From Cymodocea nodosa (Eukaryota; Streptophyta; Magnoliopsida; Alismatales; Cymodoceaceae), in assembly GCA_036874045.1 (NCBI GenBank), contig CM072336.1, positions 1,260,001 through 1,324,000 on the forward strand: 64,000 bases of DNA, in the 5' to 3' direction. The position numbers were made by a program, and so were the translations under genes. The notes beneath the pieces are model-generated. The model had not been told where the DNA came from. It worked only from the letters and a program-made list of their open reading frames with translations, and made no database searches. This document shows positions 48,063 to 60,765 of this stretch, piece after piece. Every line of letters begins with the position of its first letter. Positions within the stretch are counted from its first letter, which is position 1.

Positions 48063-50714
48063 CTAAGCTGGTACTAGCATAACGGCAGAAGCCATCCTAC
48101 CTAATATCAGTGCCGCACCTATCCAGCCAGCAATGCCCCACCTTTCTCCCAAGAAAAGCCATGCAAAGGAAGCACCCCATACTGGTTCTAGTCCATAGAT
48201 AATGGCAGTTTCAGTGGCTGATACATCACACATTGCATGCATCTGCACTTTGTGAATGACCTTGAATTCAGTATGTTACCAAAATACATGGTAGTTCTTT
48301 CCATTCTAAGAAATAAAATTATAGAAGAAACTAAAGTTAAGGTATCCCCAGGCATTAAGCTGGGGTACCTTACTTGCTAGACATTAAAAGGAAAAAATAT
48401 ACATTCAAAACTCCATTGAAGGCTGAAAAAATTAAATAGCCTTCAAATATCAAAAAATGGCAATATAAAAATAAAATCTGACTAGATTAAGACCAATAAA
48501 AACAAAATTCAACAACAGAAAACACTGTGGAAGGCATATGCACAACAAGAACATCTGAATAAAGATCTTTGATTTGTCCATTAAACTGAGACCCAAGAAA
48601 AAAAACAGCTAAATCATAAAATGACAGGAATTCAAAATCCCCACAGATTGATGATACCTTGGTATCTAGCCATCACCTAAGGGGGTAATTCAATGGCTAT
48701 GGAACATATACTGAAATATTATGATGAAGTAAGGAGAGGGAGAAGGAAAGATGTCAACCTCAGCCCATAAGCACAAGCCTGAAGAGAATATGCCAGTATA
48801 TAGTGCTGGTACCCATGGGAAACTAACCATCCAGTCCCAAACTGTTGTCCATTGCGGAGGTAGTGAACCTATTCCTTGTTTCTCACCACACATACCACTA
48901 GAAAAGTACCAGATTATAGAGAACAAGGCCATCATAAAGACCTTCATTCATAATATATCATGATTCATGAGCCTTAGCCTTATCATCTTCATAAATGAAT
49001 GAGATTGAATAGATAGAATGTGAGGAAAGAAAAACCACCTGATATCCAAGAAGAGCAAACATCTTCTCCTTCTTTGTAGTTTTTGAAATATGCTCAGTAC
49101 GTAGTGTGTGGATTCCAAAAAACACTGCACTTAATAAATTTAGAAGATCGCCAATCTGGCATATTAGGAATGTTGTTAGCCAAACATGTGACAAAACCAA
49201 CAAATATTAAGAACTCTAGGAAATTAACCTCCTATAAGTTTCTTTCAAGATGATTCTATATTTTTCTAAACCTGTAAAAATAAAAAGTTACATGTCTATT
49301 TATCAAAAGTATAGCTTAACAATTGAATGCTTACACATGGTGGAGAACCACTTGATTCAAGCATAGCAACTCCTATTATTGAGACAATGGCTGCCAGCCA
49401 TGTAAGAAGAGGAATTGTAGCCCCAAGAAATCCATCCATTAGCGGAACAACAATTACCTGATCAGAGTAACCCAACATCAATACTACTGTATCTTCTTTC
49501 CCCAATTACATGCATTTTTTCTGCTCCTAATCATATTATTCATTACTCATGACATTCATGAGAATGGAGCTCTTCATTTTACCATAAACTGAGTTAAGAA
49601 TGATGCACGCCCAGCTTCAGAAGTAAGTAATCCCAGAGCCTCAGCTAGGTATCCCAGAGTAATCCAACAACCAAGCTCTAGACCATTTGAAACAGTTTGT
49701 CCATCATCTCCAGTCATACACATAAATGGTAGAAATAGAATAGATGAAATGGTGAACCGCACCATGTTGAACAGTGCAGGATCCATGGACACTTCAATCT
49801 CCTTGATAATGGGGATATTACTAGCTGAAAAATTAAATGTAATTAGAGCGAGGAATGCCCATAAAGGAACAATTAAGGAACACTAGCTTAGAATTAGAAA
49901 ACTGTGATGAAACTCTACTGCTCTAAAGAACGACAGAAACAATAATTCATCTTATTTGTCTTTACCAGCAACTCAATTAGGGAGAATGAGAAATCACCCA
50001 TGTAGAGTATTTTAACGGACATCCAACAACAAAGCTTCATAAACCGAAAAAAAAAGGTAGGTTGGATTGTGATTCACAACAGAAGATCAGGCCTTTGGCC
50101 AATGAGTGGAAAGGATGAAATTAAAACTTAACGATTCAACAGATCATATCTACACCAAGAAGTAGAATCATGGACTGTAGAATATAGTAAGCAACATTCA
50201 CTTATTCAATCCATCAGGAAGATTCATACTTTCTAACAATCTTGAAATGAATACAAAAATCGATAGATTTTGAAAATTTTATCTCGAAGCCGAAGCAAAT
50301 TCAACAAACAGCGAAAAAGAAATCTTTGTGACAAAAAGATGATAAGAAAAGTTGCCAACCGTAAATAATCCCAAGCACGTTGAGCAAGACGATGCTCCTG
50401 AACTTCCTGGATAAAGCGAACACCCTCCACATCCTCAGAAACCTCCCCACCCCCTTATTCCTCACCATCGGATCCTCTTTATCCCCACAAGATCCTCCTT
50501 CTGCAGCCACATCCTCCACCGGAGGGTCTACAGAATCTCTGCTGATCTGGTGCCGATCCGAGGAGTGGGAGTAGTGGACCAAGAAATTTGTTGGTTTCCT
50601 GGTGGTTTTACGGAGGAGTGAGCAGCAGATGGGAGAGGAGGAGTCACAGGGTCGCGATCTCCATCGTGGTGGCAGGCGAGCAGACGAAGGTGCCGCCACC
50701 GCCGCAGTCGCCAT
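48063..50714 (-). CDS. EamA/DMT-family transporter, probably plastid
   Basis: Six exons on the minus strand (50714-50360, 49824-49583, 49457-49335, 49155-49039, 48941-48759, 48242-48063) join in frame to 399 aa with GT-AG introns. DMT proteins have two EamA repeats of five membrane helices and export or exchange small metabolites; substrates vary and none can be named here. Seen: an N-terminal region of about 95 residues rich in Ser, Arg and Pro, like a transit peptide; 'YASNIPIIKEIE' and 'PALFNMVRFTISSILFLPF' opening EamA repeat 1; 'GLLTSEAGRASFLTQFMV' and 'PLLTWLAAIVSIIGVAML'; then repeat 2 with 'IGDLLNLLSAVFFGIHTLR' and the end 'TETAIIYGLEPVWGASFAW' and 'LFLGERWGIAGWIGAALIL'. ATG 50714 is the first in frame; the frame runs on to a TTG at 50810. 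Divergent from the ORRM1-type gene. Confidence 0.87.
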
Positions 50715-51554
50715 GTAAGACGGAGAGAGACGATGCTTGGATATTTTCTCGACAATGGTGGACTGGAGCGGCGAGCGGTACTCAGTGCTCGTCGGGATTG
50801 GTAAATGCAAATCAATATTATTATCAAAAATAATAATTAGTGGTGTAATTGCAATATCTGGGTGGGAATTATAATTTTAAAAAATATATTTTATAGGTTC
50901 AAAATCTTAATTTTTCTATTATATTTTTTATGATAATTATTAATATATTTATATTTTTAATGTTTTTATTTAAAATATTAAATATTTATCATTGAATGAT
51001 AATTATAATTAATAAAAAAATAATATTTGTGCCCAATCATATTCAAATAAAAATATATTCTAAAAAATATGTTTTAAACAATTATCATGTTGTATCGTAT
51101 CATAATTATGTTATAGTATTTATCGTACGAGATCATGTTATAATATCCTATCATGGCACTATGTAAAAATCAATTCAATTTTGTTTAAATCTATTTTTAC
51201 ACACTTATTTAGGTAAAATTCTAAGATCATATCAAAATTTTGACAAAAATTAGACCTAAAATCTTATCTAAATACATTATTTGCGGAAAAAGTTGACTTT
51301 CAATTCATATATATCCTAAAAAGTTATCAAATAGAAAAATACCTTTTCCCGCGTCTCGTTTCGACTCCGATTCGTCGTCGTCGCCCTATGTTTGGACCGT
51401 ACCGAAATGCATATTTACCCGGATCAAGTAGGGATCCATTTAAAGAAGTAAGAATCCATTTATGAGTCAGATCCGATTCCGTCATAAGATCCAGACAAAT
51501 GACGGAGGATACGATTCGAATCCACTACTTGGCGGTGGCAGCGCGACTACTTCC
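50715..51554. promoter_or_regulatory. Divergent promoter region of EamA and ORRM1-type genes
   Basis: 840 bases separate the two start codons. The middle (about 50830-51340) is very AT-rich. A short upstream frame (51388-51465) ends in ATGA over the first in-frame ATG (51462) of the ORRM1-type gene. No unambiguous TATA box was picked. Confidence 0.45.
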
Positions 51555-54500
51555 ATGGAGTTAATCGTTCCCTCCACGGGAAAAGCAACAATCCTCGCCC
51601 CACCAGTTCCTCCACTGATCGGAGGATCCAAGACACCTCTTCTCCCGCTCAAAATCTCCGTTTCTCGCCACCGATTCCGGTTCAATGGAAAGATCTCGTC
51701 CTTCTCGCGGCCTGCTCTGGTGGTGGCCGCATCGGACACATCTGTTTCTAGCTGTTCGAAATGGACGGTGGCCATGGAGAAGCCTCCTGGTGGTGTTGCT
51801 TCCAAGTCTGAGGCTGTCGACTTCTTTGTCGAGACGCTGGCTAGGGTTCTGGGAAGGTGAAAGATTCTTTCTATCTCTCGATTTTCTGCAGCAGTTGTGC
51901 TTGGTTAACACGGAATTTGTAAGCAAGAAAAGTAAGATCCGATTTTTCTTATTATTTGAATGGCAGTGTAAAGGAAGCGCAGATGTGCATCTACGACGTG
52001 TCGTGGCAGACGCATTTTGGTTTCTGCTGTGACATCGATGAGGAGGCGTCGAGAAGGCTTGCACGTAAGTGTTTACAGCCGGTTTTGGCTATTCGTTCCT
52101 CTACCCTTTTTCGTTAACGGGAAAACATGCTTGTACTGTAGGCCTTCCTGGAGTGTTGTCTGTTAGGCCGGATAAAGCTGCTGATTCCGTTGGAAAGGAT
52201 TGGGACTTTACAGGTTCTTCAATTGGATGCTTACCCAAGTCCAATGGCGGTTCTTACAAATTTTCTCCGTCTCTTCCTGGTGAGAGTTCACAATACTGGC
52301 TTGTACTGATGTCGAAGCCCAGAGTTGAAGTTGTCACAAAGGCACAAGTTGTGGACTATTATGCCCAGACCCTGACCAAAGTTATGGGAAAGTAAGCGAT
52401 GCTTTTCCTTGCTGGAAAAACCTCTTCCACATTTTCTTTACCATCTTTTTTTCTACTAAAGGGAACCGAATTTTTGAAGTGAAAAGGATGCACAAGTAAG
52501 TATCTATAGCATTTCAAGGGAAAATGAGTTCGGATTCTGTTGCCAGATAGACGAGGATTGTGCACAGGAACTTGCTGGTGTGTATTGCCTGGCCATATGC
52601 TAAGTCATGTCCTGTCAAAAATTTTGTTTAAACTGTGAAAATTGCTTCTTTTTTTCTTCACAGGAGTACCTGGGGTATTGACTGTTCGTCCAGATGTGAA
52701 TTTCAACTCAGAAAACAAGGACTACAAAGGTTTGTGTTTTTGTCCAACTGTTATGTCACTATTTTTAAATTTCTAAAATCATGTCTATAATAAATAATTA
52801 AGCATATGGACAAGAGATGTATATATGCCCGCCAACTGAGCATCAGTAACTTTCTCATCACATCCATTTTTCGTTAGTAAGGAATAGTGGAAGAGAACAA
52901 AGGGAAACCTAGTGCACAAGAATACCACTAATGTGAGATCTATATAGGGTCCAATTACTCTATAATGGACATATTATCTCCTAAGAAGCCCATATCTTGT
53001 ATTGAATGCCATCTTCAAAACATCTACATCCTTGTTACTTAATTGAAACTATCTAGAGTGCTAATAAATTTTGAAGAATATTGACCAAATGGACTAGAAA
53101 GAATGACTAATGTCTAGCATGAAGATTCCATACATGTACACGTGTATGCTTTTACACATTGTGAAGGATACAAACAAATAATACAGGTGATTTCATCACA
53201 TGCTGTATCATACTCTTATGTCTTTAATTTATTGTAACATTAAGGAAAATTGGAGATCTAAATTAAACATTTTGTATATTAGTTCAAAATAAATAGTTCA
53301 AATTCACCAAATTTCAATTGAAAAAAGGAAGCTTTTAACTATTATCTATACTACAACAATTCGTGTTATAATCTCACTATGTGGGGTTGAGTATATGAAT
53401 TTTTTTTCTTTCATATATTTCTATTAATGGTGAAATCCTTAGTTAAATTATTGAAATTAGAATTTTTTTCATAATTCATAACCAAGTAGATTTAAACTTT
53501 CTTTTACTTCTTTTAGTTTCTTTTATACTAATTAATTCTCCTCTTTTAACTGGTGCATACTTTAGCCTCCTAAGAATATGACTAAACTAGTTAAGTTAAG
53601 TTTTCCTTATCTTAAATTGATGCAACTCCTAATTTACTCTTTGATAATATCATTTTTTAGCTTATTTCTTGCATTACCATTTATCCATTTAAGCATTTCC
53701 ATTTTTACAACACTAACTTTTTGCACATATTCATGCTTTACAGTCTAGTATTTTAAACCATAAAGTATAGCTAAATAAATATTAATTTGATAGAATTTTT
53801 CTTTTAATTTTAGAGTTATCCACCTATCATATAACACTTCAAAAGTATTTTTTTCATTTCATCTAACCTACTTTAATCATATGAATAACAGCTTTTATAA
53901 TGTCTCTATTGTTATTTATTATAAATCCTTAATGTTTAAAAGTCTTACTTAAGAATGTTACAGTAGAGTGTGCAAAAAGTTTGTTGCAGAGATATGAATA
54001 CTTAGATAGTGATAATACTCTAAGGAATAAGCTAAAAAATAATTTTATTGGAAATAGGGTATGAGTTATATTAAGTGAATATAAGATAAGAGAAAATTGT
54101 CTTAACTACTTTAGTCATATCTTTAAGAGTTCAAATGATGTGCCTGTTAGGAGATTAAAATTAGTTAATGTATAAGAAACTAAAAGTGGAGAAAGGTTTA
54201 AAATTACCTGGTTATGAATTATGAGAAAGATTTAAATTTTTGTAATTTAACTGAAAATTTGATCATAGATAAAAATACATGGAAGAACATGATTCATATG
54301 ACTGACCTCATGTAGTGAGATTATGATTTAGACCGTTGTTATTGTTGTACTTGAAGTCTGGTGCATCACGTTGTTGAATGAATTACGCTTCAACAAATTA
54401 CTTTTAGCATTCTTATTCATGAAGAATTAATAAGTTTTTACAATTTGTTGTTTACCTAATGCTAACATTTCTCCTTTATCTAGACATAAGACCAATTGTG

Positions 54501-57112
54501 TAGGAATTATAACCTCCACAGGCGGATTTTTTTAATTATTATATATATGTATTCTATTTTAAAATTCTTGTATACACTCTATTGAAGACAATGATCTCAA
54601 TTGCATCCACTAAAAAAAGAGGAATTCCTTTTGGAGTAATATTAATGGGATTCTGTTGGGCTAGTAAACTGTAAGATACTTGAAGACACCCTAACGCACT
54701 TTCATTGGTGAAAATTCCTCTATTTTTGTTGATCGTTGATGAGTTTTTTCCTTTCTATTTGAGATAAAATGTTGTCATATCTTGCTTGGTTTTAACATTA
54801 TAGAATGCTTTCAATTATGTAGGCACTCTGATAGGAAAAGTGTCCACAGACACCTTTAGTACTTCAGATTCAAATAAAAAACCTAAGACAAAAAGACTTT
54901 TTGTGACAGGTACGCCATCTGAAACACGGCATGTATTTTTTAGGATTTGTTTGGATGCATTATCTTGTTAGAGTGGTAACTTAGAAAACTCATTTTTTTG
55001 TTCTATCATTTTGGTCAACTCTTTTGTATGGAAAACTGAAACCTCTTTGGAAATATTTTGTTGCCAACGTCATACATCCTAGGGAATTCAGGCTCGACTG
55101 GATTGCCATGGGCACCTGCAAGATTCCCGGGCGACATTTTTTTAACAAGAATAATACTCCAGTCAAATGCAGCCATGTAGGTGTACACTATGCTTCAAGT
55201 AGCAATTAAAAGAAATTAAGATTTTTTTTTTAATTATGAAGAAGAAGAATCAGTTGAAGACTTAGAAAATAATAATAGAAAATTTCAACGTGAATTACAT
55301 GTTTGAAAAATGTCTTTATTGTTGATACCATAAAAATTAACTGGAAAAGATGAACTGTTAGTTCAAAAAATCGATATATGTTTCTGGGATTGACTTATAT
55401 AATTCAATAGATATGATAAAAAATAGAATACAGTGATGGTTAAAAGTATGTGAAAATTGCATGCAGTAGAGCATTTTATGGTCAATGATTTATAATAATA
55501 AAAAAAACCAATTAATAAATAATATAATATTTTGAAAAAATTTAAAATTTATATGACAAAAGTTGTTAATTATGTAGAAAATTTGATAATATTATCTTTC
55601 TCATGTATCTAGTAAACATATATTAAATTGTATTTGAAGTTGAACGCATTTAAAATACTTATAGTTCTTAAATAGCAGAAGGCTTTAGGGTGGCTTGTGA
55701 TCCTGCATTCTATTTGGTGGGAATGGTGGTTGAAAAGAAACAATGAATATTTTAGGGTGCCTTTCATGATGACAATCACTTCAAGCCAAAGGTTTTTGAC
55801 TGTGTAGTCTAAGTGAACTAGAAGGGGGTGTGTAAGGTGGCCAATATCAGGCAATTCCACAATTTTGTCTACTGTCATTAGCTTGCCATTGAGTTGTGGT
55901 ATGGTTTGTGAGAGCTATAAGCTGAATTTGTTTTAGATTTTGATTCTGGAAATTGCTTTCCCTAAACCCTTATCTTCTTATGTTTGTGGATTTTGCTTTA
56001 GTCTACTTATGGCTTGTGTAAGCCTCCATTTTTGGCTGTTTTAATAAATTTCTCTTGTTGCTTCTAAGAAACGGAAAATGCGTTAATGAATAGCAATGAA
56101 CTGTGTGAAAAAGATGTTGCTAAAATAAAAACCAACACAAATATATACATTAAATATCAATTCCCCTTTCTTGGAAATATGCATTATAAATTTTTTATCT
56201 CAACCAATACTTTAGCTATGCTCTCTTTTGTAAAATGTCCAAGTTTTTCTGTTACCTACAGCATGTTTGTAAAATGTTAAATTTTCTGTCATTGATTTAC
56301 TTCAATTAACTATTATTTAGCAGATAATACTGTACATCTCTTCGTTAACTTGCTAAAATCTGGGTTAGCCAATAATGATAAACTGATTTATGGAGTCCCA
56401 AAAGCATGGACCAATCTCAAAATGAATCCTACGTGTTCTTGTCATACCAGAGCCAAATCTTTTTTGCCAACCATGGTCTTCTTTAGTAGTCTTTCTTCCT
56501 GGATATATTTCATCGTATTTTGATTTACATGTGGATTGGGTGCGTTTCTACTGAAATTGCAAACTTTTGATGGCGAAGACGTTCTTTTACAACAGGCTTA
56601 TCGTTTTATACTTCAGAGAAAACTTTACGTGCTGCGTTTGAAGGCTATGGTGAACTTGTTGAAGGTAAAATTCTCTGTATCTTGTTAGAACTTAAGCATC
56701 TCTATCTAATTAATTATTCTTGATATTATGTGAATGATCTCCTCAAAATTATTTTGTACCATAAAAATGTGTCCTTTTCTTTTACTTGTTTATCATGGTG
56801 TACACATGCCTTAAAACAGTTAAAATCATAATGGACAAGATTTCAAAGAGATCCAAGGGTTATGCCTTCATAGAATACACCACAGAAGATGCTGCAAGTG
56901 CAGCTCTGAAAGAAATGAATGGGAAGGTCGGACTTTTCATCCATCCATCTCTATTCGTGATGACTCATCACCAGAAAACCTTGATGATGTTTTGTTTCTC
57001 AGTGCAGATTATAAATGGCTGGATGATAGTAGTCGATGTTGCGAAAACTAACCCACCAAGACACAACAAGATCCAATCACGACGATCCAGTCGACCTGCT
57101 AGGTCAAGTTAG
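51555..57112 (+). CDS. ORRM1: ORRM1-type organelle RNA-editing factor (two MORF boxes + RRM)
   Basis: Nine exons (51555-51856, 51967-52064, 52142-52391, 52480-52577, 52664-52729, 54823-54909, 56596-56664, 56820-56926, 57008-57112) join in frame to 393 aa, near the 374 aa I recall for Arabidopsis ORRM1. ORRM1 is needed for C-to-U editing of many chloroplast transcripts and binds PPR editing factors. Seen: a Ser/Pro/Lys-rich N-terminus like a plastid transit peptide; MORF/RIP box 1 ('KWTVAMEKPPGG' to 'LPGVLSVRPDK') and box 2 ('QYWLVLMSKPRVEV' to 'VPGVLTVRPDVN'), each with 'FGFCC-ID'; then an RRM with RNP2 'LFVTGL' and RNP1 'KGYAFIEY'. The reading frame is open back to an ATG at 51462, which would add 31 residues; 51555 is preferred because 'MELIVPSTGKATILAPP' looks like a transit-peptide start. 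Introns 5 and 6 (2.1 and 1.7 kb) hold LINE debris and AT-rich DNA. Confidence 0.9.
53480..53810 (-). mobile_element. RTE-clade LINE remnant in ORRM1 intron 5 (minus)
   Basis: Minus-strand text reads 'TVKHEYVQKVSVVKMEMLKW' (compare ECWAVK--H--KLSVAEMRMLRW) then 'INGNARNKLKND' and further on broken matches to 'LRWFGHV-RR---APVKRE'. This is the C-terminal part of an RTE reverse transcriptase in normal order, with stops. It faces the plus-strand copy next to it. Confidence 0.6.
53940..54350 (+). mobile_element. RTE-clade LINE 3' remnant in ORRM1 intron 5 (plus)
   Basis: Plus-strand frame with stops: 'TLRNKLKNNFIGNRV', 'RENCLNYFSHIFKSSNDVPV', 'RRLKLVN', then after a frameshift 'NLTENLIIDKNTWKNMIHMT' followed by a GTT-rich end. 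These match the last about 130 residues of plant RTE LINEs ending in WR--I-VADP. Same family as the copies at 24.9 and 33.7 kb. Confidence 0.6.
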
Positions 57113-58296
57113 ATAGTGTTTAAATACAACAAGATCCACAGGAGGTGAGCCACTTCGATTTTTTTTTGAAATGGTTAAGAAAATGTATACATCAGAATTT
57201 TAATCTGGGTGAAGAGTATGTAACTACACACAGCTGTGACCAATTCAATTAGTTAGAGTCGATTTGGTGAGCCACATCATTTGATTCCCTCGATTTTCTA
57301 CTGTCTCGGTCAACCTTCATGAACCGTGTCTAAATTTTTCTGCTGCGTGGACTAAGATCACATGTACTACTACTTTTGACATATGTATGTACACATACCT
57401 AGTGACGTATCAGTTCATATTCATATTTATATTCAATTAGAGAGAGTGGAAAAGTTAGTTCATTACTAAGATTACATGTTTATGGTCGTGTTTTAAAGAT
57501 ATGCTAATATATGGATATCCAAAATTCTATATAAAACATAAGCGGATTTAACAACATGCCTTGGCATTCCCTTCAAATCAGAACACCTAACTTGTTACAG
57601 AATGACAAATGTTTTGTTGGTTGGGTTGGGATAGTCGTTAACTGACGCATTCTAACTTTTATTAGAATGTTCATATTCATTATGTTGATTGACTTGATGA
57701 TTAAATAGTTAATTGTTAACTATATATTGAACTGTTAATTGGATTAATTAAGAATTAGCAATTATATAAATCATTTAACCAACTTCTATATTTACCATTT
57801 TCACTCATCTACTTAAAGTATATTCATGGATAAATTTATAATAACATTAATAGAGCAATAGATGAATGAATAAAATATTTTGTACCGTTTACGTGTGCTG
57901 ATCAATTGGGTTCAAGGTCGGTTAATCAAAACATGTATTGAATGATTTCGTTAACCAACTTAGCTATCAGTGGATCAAGTAATAAAATAAATAAATAATT
58001 CATATCAAAACATTGGATAACATAACAAAATATCTTGTATGTTTTATGTGGATCTAATCAACTTAAGTCGATTATCAGAAATGATAATACAATCTTTCTT
58101 ACCTATTTTTTTAAACATTTCTGCCTTATCTTTTTCATCTCTTAGTGCTTGTGTATATTTCTCATTAAAAAAGGAAATGACGAGATTGTGTACGTTTTCC
58201 AGTGAGATACTTAAAATGATGGAAAATAAAAATAATAGGATATGACAAGAAATATAAAATTTTTTGTGATTGTACAAGAAAGACAAGAATTTTAAA
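57113..58296. other. AT-rich 3' flank of ORRM1-type gene
   Basis: The first few hundred bases probably include the 3' UTR. Nothing else is recognised. Confidence 0.4.
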
Positions 58297-58440
58297 GTGT
58301 TTGTATAGTTACTAGAAATGATATGAAATATATTATTTAATAATTTTTAAAATATTAAATAATAAAAATTACTATCAACTTGAAAAGTAATATTTTAAAT
58401 AATATAATATATATTAACAATTTATTAAATACCTATGTAA
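58297..58440 (+). repeat. Direct repeat A flanking the transposase relic
   Basis: About 140 bases that begin GTGTTTGTATAGTTAC and contain TTATTTAATAATTTTTAAAA, AAAATTACTAT-AACTTGAAAA and AATATAATATATATTAA. The same blocks in the same order and orientation recur at 60608-60765. Confidence 0.7.
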
Positions 58441-58727
58441 CATGTAAAATAACTTATATACAGTATGCACATGTGAAATAACTTATCATTACAAGTAAAT
58501 TTTAACAAAAATATTACATGTTACATATTATTTCTTTCTTACATAGAATACATAAGTTATTCATGTAATACATCAATTATTCCTTTTCTTTGTTCTACAT
58601 TCAAATTATTAATATAATGTATACTTTCTTCTTCAATATTACTAATAGGTTCCTTAGGTAAATCATCAACATTTACTTTAACTAATTCATTTACGAGTTC
58701 CTCAGGTAAATTTTCAAGTAAATCTTC

Positions 58728-59720
58728 TCAATCTACTCTTCTAATAAAATTGTGGGAAAAAAAAAATGCTAAAACAATCTTCACTTGTGTCTTAAATGGA
58801 AATAACATGCATCTTCGTAAAATGGTAAAATAATGTTTAATCATTCCAAATGTATATTCTATTACATTTCTCAATTGTGAATGTCTATAATTAAAATTCT
58901 TCATTGCATTATTAGGAACTTGATTTTGATTATATTTTGATAAATGATATTGAATACCTTGAAATGGAGAAATAAATTCTAGGTGATTTGGGAAACTTAC
59001 ATCTATCAAATAATACTTACACAATATATACAACATTTAATACTTTATAGAATTCAATATTAATTATAAAATTGAAGTAATCAAAAGTAATGTCATACTA
59101 AATGAGACTTTAAGCTCATGTAATAGAGAAGTAACATCTTGTACTATTCTAGCATCTACTATTGATCCCTCTCATCCTATAATAACATAAGTGATTTTGA
59201 TGTTAAAATTACAAGTTATTAATATATTTTACATTAACTTCTCTTTTCTATTTTTGAATCTAGCATTTTCTTATTCATAAATTATGGCATTGATATGTAT
59301 ACCATTGACAACACCAATGTAATTATAAATAGAAAAAATGTTAGAATGTCAATAATATAATGTCAAATTTATAAAAAAATACTATCAATAAAATAGAAAA
59401 GACAATATAATATAATGAACATATTACCTTAAAATACGGGAAGACGTTTGAATCATTTCAAATTCTATTTTGTATTGACGATGAAGGCTTGACTATAAAT
59501 ATATGATGTAATATGATTATAACATTTACTATCTCGTTAAAGTATGTGCTAATTTTTCAAGTAGATGAAAATGCTCACTTGTAACCCTATATCATTTGTT
59601 ACAACTAATTGTAACAAAAAAAATGTCAATTTCTCTTCAATACTTATACTTTGATTATCTTCTATTATCCTCTGTCTTCTAAGTAAATTACAAAATTATA
59701 TGAAAATATGTTGACTAATG
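58728..59720 (-). pseudogene. PIF/Harbinger transposase relic
   Basis: Broken minus-strand coding for a DDE_4-type (Harbinger/ALP1-like) transposase. In order: 'FCNLLRRQRIIEDNQSIS' and 'IEEKLTFFL' near 59.6-59.7 kb; 'YIGVVNGIHI' (compare IGAIDGTHI) near 59.3 kb; 'GSIVDARIVQD' (compare GSAHDSRVL) near 59.15 kb; and an open 102-codon end (58728-59036) with 'YYLIDVSFPN', 'YHLSKYN', 'RHSQLRNVIEYTFGMIKHYF' and 'PFKTQVKIV'. First catalytic Asp of the DG-H motif is Asn here, and frameshifts and stops separate the pieces. So it is inactive. Confidence 0.75.
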
Positions 59721-60607
59721 CAATATATTTTCCAACAATTATATCATTGATGAAGTATTGAAGAATTTAACAATCTCCTAATATAATTTTGTTCTTATTT
59801 ACTATATATTCCTTTAGTTACTTGAGAAATAACATCTATAATGGAATGTGCAATTGTTGGACAAAAATATACTTGCAAAACTTAACAATTCTACAATTAA
59901 CATAAATATACCAACCATTTCAACAATTAACATAAATATACAAAGAAGCTAGATAATTCAAAATAAACATACAACTAATATAATAACAAAGTGAATGTCA
60001 ATTATACATGTCCAACTATAAAACATGTAATAATAGAAATAACATAAGTTTAATAAGAGTCATGACTTCAATAATAATCATAACTTCACATTTTTTTGAA
60101 ATAGTGTTGTAACCAAGTCACTCACAATTCATTACCTTTCAAAGTTAAAAAAAAAATCCTTTTTATTAGATTCTCTAGCAATTTCATTACCAATATTTGC
60201 TCTTCCTTCCTAAGATCCTTAATTTCAAAGAGTATGAGAATAATTTTTTTTTGCTTCTCTTCTCACTTCAAATTTTTGATGTATCTCATCTTATTCTATA
60301 AACTTCTAGACAACACTAGTAATTTCATTCATTAACCTTATAATGGACTAAGAAGATTCAACATGTAGTCAAACTCTTTTCTTTGACATTCTAGTTACAT
60401 TTTTTACAATAAAAAGATTAAGGTTATCTTCATCATCTACAATACCAAGAAATATTGAAGTAACCTAAGTATTGAAAATAAGAAAGGTATCCACAAATTG
60501 TAGAGGTTCCACATCTTGACTTATATTTCTTGGAAAACTTGACTATTGCCTCCAAAAGAAATAATAAGGTCGTTTGTACACTAGAGGAAATGATGAAAAA
60601 TCTTTTT
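59721..60607 (-). other. Probable non-transposase part of the Harbinger element
   Basis: Minus-strand frames near 60.1-60.4 kb are charged and helical ('KFEVRREAKK') with stops, as might be left from the Myb/SANT-like second ORF that PIF/Harbinger elements carry. The match is weak and not relied upon. Confidence 0.25.
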
Positions 60608-60765
60608 TGGGTGTTTGTGTAATTACAGCAAACAATGGGAAATGCATTATTTAATAATTTTTAAAATATTAAATAATATATTGAAATAATAAATTAACAA
60701 AAATTACTATTAACTTGAAAATAATATAATATATATTAATAAGTTATTAAATACAGATGTCATTT
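60608..60765 (+). repeat. Direct repeat B flanking the transposase relic
   Basis: Begins GGGTGTTTGTGTAATTAC and follows the same block order as repeat A, with a roughly 20-base AT insertion and several substitutions. The GGGTGTTTG start resembles a PIF/Harbinger terminal sequence. Confidence 0.7.
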
